From a virus, in the IMG/VR virus record IMGVR_UViG_3300008459_000012, positions 27,137-91,136 of that record: a stretch of 64,000 nucleotides of DNA; one strand, written 5' to 3'. Position 1 is the first letter of the stretch; the number at the start of each line of letters is the position of its first letter. Of this stretch, positions 7,912-17,600 are shown in pieces. The position numbers and the translations under genes were made by a program. Under the pieces are notes generated by a model. It saw only the letters and a program-made list of their open reading frames with translations. It was not told the origin of the DNA and searched no databases.

Positions 7912-8958
7912 TTAAATGTAAGGGTCATAAGGTGGATATGGTTTTTTCCATATGTTATATGGACCTTTATATACTGAAGCAGATTGTGTTGGTTGATTTG
8001 CTTGATAATTTGTTGTACCTGTTGATACAAAATCTGCTATAGGTGATTGTAAATTTGCTGCGGATACATTACCTAAAACTAGTTCAATATAAAATTTTTT
8101 ACTAGGATTATAATAATCTCTAATATCTTTTCCCTCTTTTAAATATAATGGAAAATAATAAACTGCATTAGTTGGATTAACACTATATGCTGTTGGTAAT
8201 AAATGTATATAATTATCAACTCTATGTAATTCAGTAACTAAATTATCAATATATGTTGTTGTTAATCCTGTGTCAAGTTTAAAAACAGAATTATTAAATA
8301 CATACATTGGTACTGTTCTACTAAAAGGAAACGCAGTGCCAAAACTTCCACCAAAATAAATATCATTAAATGTAACTGATGATAATTGATTTAATGGTAT
8401 TCTAGCAGTATTTCCATCATAAATAACACTTCCAGCATTTGTAAGTGTTTTAAGTTCACCATTCATATAAAATCTATATGAGGATGCTGCTGTAAAAGGA
8501 CCTTCATTTTTATATAATGTAAAATTATATACTTTATTTCTATATATTTGATTAGTTGGAACTATAGCATTATAAGCTAGAATTATACCGCCCTGTCCTC
8601 CTTCATTAGCAATAAAGTTAAAATAAACATATCTTCCATTTTGAAAATTAAAGTTCATATGGAGTATATTTGTGATTGGTCCATCACCTCTATAAACTAC
8701 AGTAGGTGCATTAGTAACTCCACCATATATATCAGAACCAGTTACAGCTTCAGGTAATATTCTATATGTCCATATAAAAGGTTCATTTGCTAAAATTGTT
8801 TTACTTATACCACTAATTCTTGGTGTACGATTTTGATAAAATGTTTTTGCTGTATATGCACTATCTCCACCAACCCCTGCGAAAAGAAAACTTATACTTC
8901 CAACTCTTAAAGCACTTCCAAAACCACTTTTATATTGTAATCCTAAATTATTTGGCAT
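7912..8958 (-). CDS. tail-fibre/adhesin protein B, paralogue of the previous gene
   Basis: 348 residues, beta-rich, ending PYPPYDPYI as in its paralogue at 6908-7900. The two share the start pattern (short N-terminus, YK-GFGS-) and the spacing of an aromatic-rich strand region near 210-240 (DNYIHLLPTAY here, DNYWHLFEGE there), but diverge elsewhere. This is the picture expected for duplicated receptor-binding proteins under diversifying pressure, and the conserved short tail could attach them to a common partner. It lies one base after the stop of the gene at 8960, with an AATTAATATG start and no ribosome-binding sequence. Confidence 0.65.
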   Translation of the reverse strand: MPNNLGLQYKSGFGSALRVGSISFLFAGVGGDSAYTAKTFYQNRTPRISGISKTILANEPFIWTYRILPEAVTGSDIYGGVTNAPTVVYRGDGPITNILHMNFNFQNGRYVYFNFIANEGGQGGIILAYNAIVPTNQIYRNKVYNFTLYKNEGPFTAASSYRFYMNGELKTLTNAGSVIYDGNTARIPLNQLSSVTFNDIYFGGSFGTAFPFSRTVPMYVFNNSVFKLDTGLTTTYIDNLVTELHRVDNYIHLLPTAYSVNPTNAVYYFPLYLKEGKDIRDYYNPSKKFYIELVLGNVSAANLQSPIADFVSTGTTNYQANQPTQSASVYKGPYNIWKKPYPPYDPYI

Positions 8959-8959
8959 A

Positions 8960-10015
8960 TTAATTTAATATCTCAATTGTTGTATTTGTAATACCAATTG
9001 TACTACCTGGATTGGTAGTAATTCCTGATAATTGTATATAATATTGTTTTGTTGTATCTAAAGTTATAGTTGCCCCTGTTGCTAAATCTTGATACCCACC
9101 ATTATTCATTAAATAACCATGTACATTTATTAAACCACTAGTTCCAATATCTCTACAAACAAAATCAATTTCAGTTGAGAATGTCTTAGTTGCTGTTCCT
9201 GATGCTTGAATTGTTGATGAAAAAATTACTGTGGATGTGTTTGCGGTATCTATTAATCTTAAACCTAATGTAATAGCTTCTGAACTTGGTACTAGATTAT
9301 ATCCCTTTGCTTTAAATCTGACAGTCTTACCTTTAACTAAAAAATTAGGAGGTAAAGTTCTTGTTCCAATAAATGTTGTATATGAACTATATTCAGGTAA
9401 TAAGTTTCTAGAAGTGCTTGATGCTGTGAAACTTGATATAATTGAATAAATACTAGCCGAATTTATTTCATCAATTCCATTATGTGGATTTTTATATTGT
9501 TGTTGTTGATTATCATATGGAAATACCATAGGTACAGCATATGTGTTACCTAATGTACTTGTTGCGTTTCCTACAACAGTATATGCTGAAATTTGTTGAA
9601 ATTTTGCAAAAGTAACAGAATTATCTTCATAGCAATTTGTTCGTGTTTGACTCCAAACAAGTGTTGAACCACTTCTATTTAAAACTGTGTCTAATACAGT
9701 TGCTTGAAATGAACCAGTAAGACCTGATGTTGATTGTGGTCTACCAATAACTGATGTTGATAAGCCTGTTATTATTGCTGCTGAACCTCCTGATACATTA
9801 TTTACTACAGTTGCAGGTTGTCCTGAAATAACAAAAACATCACCTTGTTTATAAACTGTAGTTGAACCAGCACCTGTAATATTATTAAAGAAAAATTCTG
9901 TTGTTGATGCTGAAATATAATTATTTATACCATTACCAATAAACTGAATACCCCCAATAGAACCTCCTCCTCCACTACCTTTTATATTTTGTAATTGATG
10001 TCCTGCTACTGCCAT
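8960..10015 (-). CDS. tail-fibre protein with jelly-roll-like C-terminal domain
   Basis: 351 residues: a Gly-rich N-terminus (KGSGGGGSIGG), a Ser/Thr/Gly-rich shaft, then from about 225 a beta domain starting GKTVRFKAKGYN and ending NTTIEILN. The genes at 11897 and 13325 end with related domains (GRKYRFNARG... STLEILN and GKKYRFNARG... ATLEYLN), so this C-terminal domain is a shared module, probably the trimerisation or receptor-binding tip. A CTATTTATA box lies 13 bases upstream of the ATG. Confidence 0.65.
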   Translation of the reverse strand: MAVAGHQLQNIKGSGGGGSIGGIQFIGNGINNYISASTTEFFFNNITGAGSTTVYKQGDVFVISGQPATVVNNVSGGSAAIITGLSTSVIGRPQSTSGLTGSFQATVLDTVLNRSGSTLVWSQTRTNCYEDNSVTFAKFQQISAYTVVGNATSTLGNTYAVPMVFPYDNQQQQYKNPHNGIDEINSASIYSIISSFTASSTSRNLLPEYSSYTTFIGTRTLPPNFLVKGKTVRFKAKGYNLVPSSEAITLGLRLIDTANTSTVIFSSTIQASGTATKTFSTEIDFVCRDIGTSGLINVHGYLMNNGGYQDLATGATITLDTTKQYYIQLSGITTNPGSTIGITNTTIEILN

Positions 10016-10028
10016 TTATATATTTTTA

Positions 10029-10037
10029 TATAAATAG
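10029..10037 (-). promoter_or_regulatory. CTATTTATA box before the fibre gene at 8960-10015
   Basis: The minus strand reads GACTATTTATATAAAAATA and then the ATG, 13 bases after the box. Member of the recurring family. Confidence 0.45.
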
Positions 10038-10039
10038 TC

Positions 10040-10486
10040 TTAATCTAAAATTGACAAAAGATGATTTGGTTTGGTTTTCCACCATTCCTTTTCATTCATA
10101 ATAAACCCGATTGATTGAAAACAATTAACACTTAACTTATTATGATTTATATCTAATAAATACTTTAAATATCTTGCATTATAGTTTGCTCCTAATAACT
10201 TATTAAATCTTTCTTTTACACCAATAGTGACTTTAAATCTTTTAACTAATAACTTTCTTTGAAGAGTTTGTTGTTCTTCAATAAACTTATCAACTGTTTT
10301 TGAAACAATGAATCCTGAAGCTATAGCTTCGCAAACAAATAATTTACCATTAAAATCTCTTATTAAAAGACAATGATTGTATTTTGATTTTAAAAAAAAT
10401 CTTATTAAAAAGTAAAAGATTTTATTAAAGATTGAAATACCTTTTTCATTTCTAACAAATACAATATCCCAATCTTTAAACTGCAT
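10040..10486 (-). CDS. permuted NlpC/P60 (YiiX-type) papain-like enzyme
   Basis: 148 residues. The order of catalytic-looking residues is circularly permuted relative to classical NlpC/P60: His38 in KYNHCLLI, then Glu53 in FVCEAIASG, and a late Cys122 in SVNCFQSIG, preceded by a GANYN turn. This is the pattern of the YiiX/lecithin-retinol-acyltransferase-like group, whose members are amidases, peptidases or acyltransferases acting on cell-wall peptides or lipids. The segment IFYFLIRFF (23-31) is hydrophobic and may be a membrane-facing helix. In the fibre cluster it could help penetrate or modify the envelope. Fold assignment good, function inferred. Confidence 0.6.
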   Translation of the reverse strand: MQFKDWDIVFVRNEKGISIFNKIFYFLIRFFLKSKYNHCLLIRDFNGKLFVCEAIASGFIVSKTVDKFIEEQQTLQRKLLVKRFKVTIGVKERFNKLLGANYNARYLKYLLDINHNKLSVNCFQSIGFIMNEKEWWKTKPNHLLSILD

Positions 10487-10487
10487 T

Positions 10488-10898
10488 TTAAATCCATGTT
10501 ACAATTTGTGCAATATTATAATCGTTAAATCTTTGATATGAATCTGCTCTTGATATCATTTGTTCCGATAAATCATCAATTGCAATAGGATTTGCAGCAA
10601 TAACATTGATAAAATAATTAGCTTCTCCAATAGCATTTGGAAATGATGAATCAACATAATCCCCTGTTGCAGGGTCAACCCATGTTGAATTATCTGCCCT
10701 TAATTTAAAAATATAATCAGGAATTAAAGAGTATGGTTCATCAATACCATTTTCTTCCTTATAATGCTTTACTAAAACTCTAAAATCAACATAAACTAAA
10801 CTAGGATGATTGTATTCATCTGTTATAATATTTGCCCTTTTTGCTTTTCTTTTTATTGTGTTGTCTAGTGGGTGATTTGTTATATTTATTAAGTCCAT
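10488..10898 (-). CDS. hypothetical small structural protein
   Basis: 136 residues, mixed helix and strand, with no recognised domain. DNSTWVDPATGDYVD reads like an exposed loop found in phage tail-associated proteins; the C-terminus ends in a hydrophobic strand (YNIAQIVTWI). The gene is one base upstream of the permuted NlpC/P60 gene and is preceded by a CTATTTATA box 8 bases before its ATG, so the two probably form one transcription unit. Confidence 0.5.
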   Translation of the reverse strand: MDLINITNHPLDNTIKRKAKRANIITDEYNHPSLVYVDFRVLVKHYKEENGIDEPYSLIPDYIFKLRADNSTWVDPATGDYVDSSFPNAIGEANYFINVIAANPIAIDDLSEQMISRADSYQRFNDYNIAQIVTWI

Positions 10899-10906
10899 AA
10901 TTTTAT

Positions 10907-10915
10907 TATAAATAG
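10907..10915 (-). promoter_or_regulatory. CTATTTATA box before the gene at 10488-10898
   Basis: The minus strand reads ACTATTTATAATAAAATT then ATG, 8 bases after the box; it contains a perfect TATAAT. Immediately upstream (10916-10923) is CATAAATA, a T4-late-like core 17 bases from the ATG, so this site carries both motif types. Confidence 0.5.
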
Positions 10916-10918
10916 TAT

Positions 10919-11893
10919 TTATGAATAATTACCATTATATACAATTGGTTCATTAGGTTTATTACGAAAATTATATTTATGTAAAAAATAATTATGCATT
11001 CTTCTAACACCATTAAGGTCTAATGCTTCACCATCACTAAGAATAACTTCATTTAATTCAGATTGAAAACCTGACCCAGAAGCTTGAGACCCACCAAATC
11101 CATAAAACGTATATCCTAGCATACTTGCTGACCTAAATATTGGTAATGTAACACCTGACATTGCAGTATTTGTATTATTTCCACTAGTTATTAAATTATC
11201 ATTTATGTAACAAAAAAAGTTCCTATTATTATCTAATACAAATGTTGCTGAAAAATATCTACCGCTATTTTTAGTATTTAAACCATCTACATCTATATTT
11301 ATAATTTGTAGACCACCAACATATACATTAATATTAACAACAGGAAGATAACCTGATTCCAAACCACCTGTCACACCTAAACCATTATCAGGTGTAGTTA
11401 TGAATGAAAATCTAGCTGCCGTTAATACTGTAGTACCAAAATTTGCAATATTTGATTTAGTACCAGTGCTAGTAAGTCTAAAAAAGGCACTAAATGTAAA
11501 AGCTGTTTTATTTGTACTTTGATAACCTGAAAGAGTTCTTAGAGCAGCTTGTGCTTGTGCTGTATTACCAGCATTACATACATGTGAATTTTTATTTGTA
11601 TTTATTGTATTGGCAGAAAAAAAACTAGAATTATTAATAGTAGCACTTGTTGGGTTAACTGGATTTCTTAGGTCATATAGTGGGTAATTTTGCACTTTAT
11701 TCCTCACATATCTAATAACATCACCATTATTAATAGGTATTGTGCCACCACTATCACTATATAATGTACTTCTATCATTAAAATCCCACCAAATAGTTAA
11801 TCCACTTTGAAATAATTGTTGAGGTGTATAAATAGGTGATATAAAATTATTGGATATCATTGTATATGAATTTCCTGAAATATCTGTTAACAT
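10919..11893 (-). CDS. LamG/concanavalin-like adhesin
   Basis: 324 residues. The segment LTIWWDFNDRSTLYSDSGGT (about 32-51), followed by VNNGDVIRYVRNKV-type spacing, is the typical start of phage fibre jelly-roll domains of the concanavalin A-like/LamG fold. Later strands such as FTFSAFFRL and RYFSATFVLDNNRNFFCYIND fit the same fold, and the end LNEVILSDGEALDLNGVRRMHNYFLHKY matches the closing strand and helix seen in LamG-like phage proteins. Such domains bind glycans, so this is a likely receptor-binding or branching fibre protein. No catalytic residues are evident. It sits three bases after the next fibre gene. Confidence 0.7.
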   Translation of the reverse strand: MLTDISGNSYTMISNNFISPIYTPQQLFQSGLTIWWDFNDRSTLYSDSGGTIPINNGDVIRYVRNKVQNYPLYDLRNPVNPTSATINNSSFFSANTINTNKNSHVCNAGNTAQAQAALRTLSGYQSTNKTAFTFSAFFRLTSTGTKSNIANFGTTVLTAARFSFITTPDNGLGVTGGLESGYLPVVNINVYVGGLQIINIDVDGLNTKNSGRYFSATFVLDNNRNFFCYINDNLITSGNNTNTAMSGVTLPIFRSASMLGYTFYGFGGSQASGSGFQSELNEVILSDGEALDLNGVRRMHNYFLHKYNFRNKPNEPIVYNGNYS

Positions 11894-11896
11894 ATT

Positions 11897-13309
11897 TTAA
11901 TTTAAAATTTCTAAAGTTGATTCATTAATTATTATTGAACTGCCTGAATCGGCTACATCAAATTGTACAGTACAATCAAATACTTGATTTGTTGTTGTTG
12001 TTATTGTTTGATTTTGAGAATATATACCAAATATAACAGGGTCTCCACCAATTGTTGATGGTGGGGCTGTGGGGAATACTATTTTTCCACTACCAAAAAT
12101 TAATCCTGAATTTCTTACCGTAAAAGTAGAATCAATCTCAATATCCCCATCATAAGGATTTATTGACCCAAAAAAACTAATAGTTGATGAACTAGAAATT
12201 ATCGTTGAACCAAGTTTTATTCTAACAATTAGCGTAGTATCAACATTTTGTATAGATATTGTACCTCTAGCATTAAATCTATATTTTCTACCTATTGCTA
12301 ATTCAGGATTATAAGAATTATTTGATGCAAGTAATGTTGTAGTTCCTGTTAAAACTGAGGATATAATTGATGTTTGTGTTGTTGTATTTGAAATTGTTAA
12401 AGATGATAAAGCATTAAATATACCAAATGAATTTATATATCTTGGTTTATTAATACTACTATCATTAATTGATAATGTTCCACCGCTATCTACAAAAATT
12501 ATTTTAGATGGACTGCCTGATTCACCTGTAAATGAGTTGTTATTATAACTAAATAAAAATTCAGTAGTTGTACCACCACGTTGCATTTTTAATTCATTTG
12601 AATTTGTATACCATATAGAACCATCTGATGGAGATATTGGTTCTGTTGGTGATGGTGCAAATTTTATCGTTGTAAGACCTGTTGTTGATGGTGCAAGAAA
12701 GGCAAGTCTTGTATTGGTAACCTGACTTGAAGCTGCTAAATTTAAAGTGCCAATTGTTGTGTTAATATTTCCTGATGCTCCACCACCAAAAATTGTAAGT
12801 CTACCTGATGCTGTTGTGTACATTAAATTTATTGAAGTATTTGTAGGTGCTAATCTAACAAGCGTATTTGCTGTTATTGCCGATGTTGTGCCTATACCTG
12901 CTGAGTTAAATAATGCAGATGTAAAACCATTTGCTCCTGATATAGTTCTTGAGAAAAGTGTTGTTCCTGTTATTCCTGTATAAACTTTAGCACCACCACC
13001 TTGATTTGAAACTGTATTTACAACTGTTCTGCCTCTAACAACTACTATTTCACCATCATCATTTATAGATATACCAACTTCATTTCCACCTGATAAATTA
13101 TAAAATGCTAATGTATCATTTGATGATACTGTTGTTGTTAAACCGCAAAAAACTCCTGTTCCTGTTCCAACATTCCTACCGCTTATAATTATACCACTAC
13201 CACCTCCTGATGAAGTTGCTGATATTGCATAACTATTTCCTGAAGGATAAATAGTGATATTTGGTCCTGCTGTAAATAAATTCCCTAATTGTCTATAACT
13301 TAATGGCAT
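11897..13309 (-). CDS. tail-fibre protein, twin of the next gene
   Basis: 470 residues. The N-terminus, MPLSYRQLGNLFTAGPNITI followed by YPSGNSYAISATSSGG, is almost the same as that of the gene at 13325 (MPISFRQAGNLFVAGPNIVI, YPSGDTYAISGSSSGG), so both probably attach to the same partner. The middle is a Gly/Thr/Ser-rich beta shaft. The C-terminal 130 residues (GRKYRFNARG to NESTLEILN) are a jelly-roll-like domain shared with 13325 and 8960. Probably trimeric. A CTATTTATA box is 6 bases before the ATG. Confidence 0.7.
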   Translation of the reverse strand: MPLSYRQLGNLFTAGPNITIYPSGNSYAISATSSGGGSGIIISGRNVGTGTGVFCGLTTTVSSNDTLAFYNLSGGNEVGISINDDGEIVVVRGRTVVNTVSNQGGGAKVYTGITGTTLFSRTISGANGFTSALFNSAGIGTTSAITANTLVRLAPTNTSINLMYTTASGRLTIFGGGASGNINTTIGTLNLAASSQVTNTRLAFLAPSTTGLTTIKFAPSPTEPISPSDGSIWYTNSNELKMQRGGTTTEFLFSYNNNSFTGESGSPSKIIFVDSGGTLSINDSSINKPRYINSFGIFNALSSLTISNTTTQTSIISSVLTGTTTLLASNNSYNPELAIGRKYRFNARGTISIQNVDTTLIVRIKLGSTIISSSSTISFFGSINPYDGDIEIDSTFTVRNSGLIFGSGKIVFPTAPPSTIGGDPVIFGIYSQNQTITTTTNQVFDCTVQFDVADSGSSIIINESTLEILN

Positions 13310-13315
13310 CTTAAC

Positions 13316-13324
13316 TATAAATAG
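13316..13324 (-). promoter_or_regulatory. CTATTTATA box before the fibre gene at 11897-13309
   Basis: The sequence is part of a perfect inverted repeat TTAACTAT / ATAGTTAA (13311-13328 on the plus strand), 6 bases before the ATG. Member of the recurring family. Confidence 0.45.
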
Positions 13325-14686
13325 TTAATTTAAATACTCTAGCGTTGCTTCATTAATAAGTATATTATTTCCTGAGTTGTCAAATTGCAATGTAAGGTCA
13401 AATATTTTATCTGTTGTTGTATCTATTGTTACTTCACCCAGTGAAGTTATTGGTGCAATTGGTGAGGTAGATAAAGTTAAAAATGCTGCATCTGTTAACA
13501 TTTTACCACTACCAATAGCCTTTCCTGATGCACCTTGGGTTCTAATTGTGAATGTACAATCAATTTCAAAAAAACTACCATTTATATTAGTTTGTAATGC
13601 CGTTGTTGCACTTGCAATTAGAACAGAACCTAATTTTAATTTAGATGTTAAATTACCTGCACTAGCATCTGAGTTTATATTACCTCTAGCATTAAATCTA
13701 TATTTTTTACCTGTTAGTAATTGTGGTGTTGAAACATGTAATGAACTATTTAATATATTTGTACCTATTAAAACAGTAGTACCTGTATTAATTACACTCA
13801 ATTCAGATGTTCCTGATATCGTTGTTGATGTAATTGAATTAAATATACCTAAAGGTGTGAAAAAAACATTTTGAGTATTTATAGTACCAGCTGAATCCGC
13901 AATTAATACTCTGTTATTTGTTAATCCTGTAAATATGGCATTATTATTTCTAAATAAAAATGGTGTAAGTGTATTAACCCCATTAAAATTTGTACTACCT
14001 TTATAAAACCATAATGTATTACCTGTTGATACATATTGTATATCACCATTCCTAACACTACCAAAACCTATTGTTGTTGATAATGGAATAGTTAATGGTG
14101 TAACAGCAGATGTTGCAGGTGCTAGTAAAAGTCTTGTATCTGTTATTGTTTGTGGTGTTGAAAAACCAATAGCCATACTTCCTGTTGTTGTATCAACTTG
14201 AAAAAAATCACTTGTACTTAAAGCACCGCCTGTTCCTGCAATAACAACTCTATCTGCCGTTAAAGTTGATGAGGGTCTTACAAGAACTAAGTTTCCTGAT
14301 TCAACAGCTTCAATACCATTAGCACCTGATATTGTTCTTGATAATAAAGCACCTGCTGTAACTGCTGATGCAACTGCTATACCTGCACCTAAGTTTGTTA
14401 CTGCACTTACACCATTAATAGAACCTGTTGTTGCTGAAAAAACAATATCATTTCCTGATAAGTAAACACCTGTATTTGCACCTGCTTTTATGGTTCTAAA
14501 AACTAAATTACTGCTTGAAACAGAAGAAAAGACACCAACCCCTGTTCCAACATTTGTTCCGCTTATAATTGAACCAGTTCCACCACTTGATGAACCTGAA
14601 ATAGCATATGTATCTCCTGAAGGATAAATAACAATATTTGGTCCTGCTACAAATAAATTTCCTGCTTGTCTAAAACTTATTGGCAT
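13325..14686 (-). CDS. tail-fibre protein, twin of the previous gene
   Basis: 453 residues with the same plan as 11897-13309: conserved N-terminal attachment region of about 50 residues, Gly/Thr/Val-rich shaft with repeated FSA/LFS/VIAGTGG-type turns, and a C-terminal domain (KKYRFNARG... ATLEYLN). The pair differs most in the shaft. The ATG overlaps the stop of the large fibre gene upstream (TAATG at 14684-14688), so it is translationally coupled to that gene and may be part of the same fibre. Confidence 0.7.
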   Translation of the reverse strand: MPISFRQAGNLFVAGPNIVIYPSGDTYAISGSSSGGTGSIISGTNVGTGVGVFSSVSSSNLVFRTIKAGANTGVYLSGNDIVFSATTGSINGVSAVTNLGAGIAVASAVTAGALLSRTISGANGIEAVESGNLVLVRPSSTLTADRVVIAGTGGALSTSDFFQVDTTTGSMAIGFSTPQTITDTRLLLAPATSAVTPLTIPLSTTIGFGSVRNGDIQYVSTGNTLWFYKGSTNFNGVNTLTPFLFRNNNAIFTGLTNNRVLIADSAGTINTQNVFFTPLGIFNSITSTTISGTSELSVINTGTTVLIGTNILNSSLHVSTPQLLTGKKYRFNARGNINSDASAGNLTSKLKLGSVLIASATTALQTNINGSFFEIDCTFTIRTQGASGKAIGSGKMLTDAAFLTLSTSPIAPITSLGEVTIDTTTDKIFDLTLQFDNSGNNILINEATLEYLN

Positions 14687-17600
14687 TAGATATAATTGTT
14701 TATATTTGTTTGAAAATACTTTTGAATGTCATTGTTATATGTGAATGTAATACTATCATATGTTGAACCACTAATTACAGCATCTAGTCCACCTTCAGTT
14801 TTTAATGTTGCGCTATTTTGAAATGTTACTGTTACACCTGTATTTGCAAAAAACTTAATTGATGGTGTATATGCACTTATACTTACATCTGAAGTAATTG
14901 AAGTTACAGTTACTGATGCAGTCGCTGAAGTTATAGTTATTTTATCATATAAATAAAAACCATCAACTTGTGCAACTTGAGATGTTACAGGAATATTTCT
15001 AGTTAATAATGTTTTACTTAATACTTCATTTATACTACTATTTGTCCAAGAAGAATAGGTTACACCATCATATCTTAAAATATTGTAATCACTTACACCT
15101 GTAAGTCTTACATTATGTAATTCATCAAGTTCATATCCATTATCAACTTTAACATAGATTTTTCCGTTATTAGCATGTGCATATTCAACATAACCAATAA
15201 TAACCGTATGATTTGGTGCTTGTGGTTTAATATTGGTTATTTGTCCTGCTGTTGTTGGTGATAAATATAGAACATCACCATCATTCCAAGTTTCTCCTTG
15301 CAAAGAGCCTGTTGTATTAATTTTTTGTAATAAACCAACAGTAATAATAAATCCTTCTTGGTTTGTTGCTATATCTTCAGCAACAAGACCTAAAGTACCT
15401 GCTGAGTTAGCATCATTATCACCTTTTGCTAATTTAACTGATAATCTTTGTCCTGCTGCTCCTCCAATAACTACGGCATGATAACTTGAGCCTGATAAAT
15501 CTATGAGTGGTGTTGTTTTATTTACTACTCTAGTAATTAATCCTTGATTTAATTTACTTTTAACAACACCTCCTTTTAATCCCAATTCTAATGTACCATC
15601 AGTATCATTCCAATTTAATCTAGCTATTTGTGATGTAACAGTTGCACCTGTATTAAAATCAATATAATCAGTATATAAACTTGTTGATGAAATTGATGTT
15701 GCTGATAATGTGTTTGTTAAGATTGTGTCTGATGTGATTGATGTTGCGGAAATTTCATTTACTAAGATTGTGGTTGCTGATATACCACTTAAAAAGACTG
15801 TTTCACCTGATACAGTACCACCACTTACTGAAAGATAAGGTAAAGATTCTTTACTGATAAAATCAAATCCTGTTGTACCATTTCCAACCATTAATTGGTC
15901 AAGGCCAGTAGAAACATAACCAACAGGGATTTGACTATTACCATTTGGTGGTATTAAGGTAACTTTAGCATTATTCCCTGACCCAACATTGGTATGAACA
16001 GGTATAATATCTATTGTGGCATTTGCCCATGTCGGATTATTATCTTCAAATGTTATTGATGCTGCTGTCCATAAACTACCTGCACTATTACCACTATTAA
16101 TAATTGTTAAAGATTTATCTTGTTGAATAGTTAAATCACCTGTTAATGTTCCACCGCTTATTGGTAAATAATCACCTGATAAGGTACTTCCTGTTCCACC
16201 TGTTGCAGTACTAACAAATACTAATGTACCATTACTTTCAGTAATTTGCATTCCTGTTCCTGCGGATAGTGTTCTATAAACTAAATTATTATTAGTTACA
16301 GAAGAAATAACTGAATAATCACCAGTTCCTGCTGAAACAATATCCGTAATACCTGTAAATGATGTTGAACCTGTTCCACCGCTACCTGTGCTATTAATAA
16401 TTAAATAACCAGGTGATGTTGTATCATCTATTGTAATATTTGTACCTTCAAGTAATGCTTTAAATGTTACCGTTCTACCTGTTGTTGATGCTGAACTAAT
16501 ATCTTCAATAAGTGATTGTCCACCAAAAGTTGTATCTACACTAATAATATCGGTAATTGTGGTTGTGGTTAAAGCACTTAATGCTTTAAAGGTATTAATA
16601 TTTTCTTGATAAAATACAGTACCTGCTTTGCTTCTTTTTTGATATGTAATTATCTCATCATAGTTACCATCTATTGGATGTGTATCTTCTAATTCATTTC
16701 TAATAGTTGAACTATGAACAAAATTAAATAAATAACCTGCTAAAGGTTTAAAAGTTAATTTATAAGTTTGATTATAATTTTGTATAGCATTTATTGAAAA
16801 TGTTGAAGTTGCTGCTGAAATATTAAATACACCAAAATGATTATAATTTGTTAAATCTAAAGTATTACTTGGTACATTTAAATTTGTTTCAAGTTGATTT
16901 ACATCAGATGTAACTAATTTACTATTGAAACTATAATTTGCTAATGTCCTATTAACTAATCCAAAATCAGTTGATATATCACAATTTCTAAATTGTGTAT
17001 TTGTAAATGTAGCTGCTGAAATTAAGACATTATTTCTAATGTTTGTATTATCAAGTATAAAGTTTGTATCATCAAAAGATGAAACAAGTCTTGCATTATT
17101 ATCAAATGTATTTCCTGAAATAATACCTCTAAAGTTCATTATCTCAGCAACTGAGTTATTTATAACTCTATTATTTAATACTTGATTTTTTCTACCCCAA
17201 GGAAATACATCAATTGCTGATTTACCTTCTACAGTATTACCAACTGAATCTACTCTTTTTGTGATTGTATCACTTGTAAAGTCATATTCAATATAATCAT
17301 TAACTGTAATATAACCATATCTTTGAGTAAAGTCTCTTGATAATAAAGATAAATTTGTTAATGTATTATTAAAAGTTGTATTTGCTGTTACTTTATAGTG
17401 ATTATTATTATAAATTGCAGTTTCATTAGTTACCAAACTTTGACCACTATATGCAATACCTGAACTACCTAAAGGCGTAGCTGATACATCTGTATAGTCA
17501 CCAATATCATAATAATCTGGATTTAAAGTAATTAATGTGCCATTTTTTGATATTTTATTTGTATCAATTGCATTTACAATAACATATCCAAATGTTCCTG

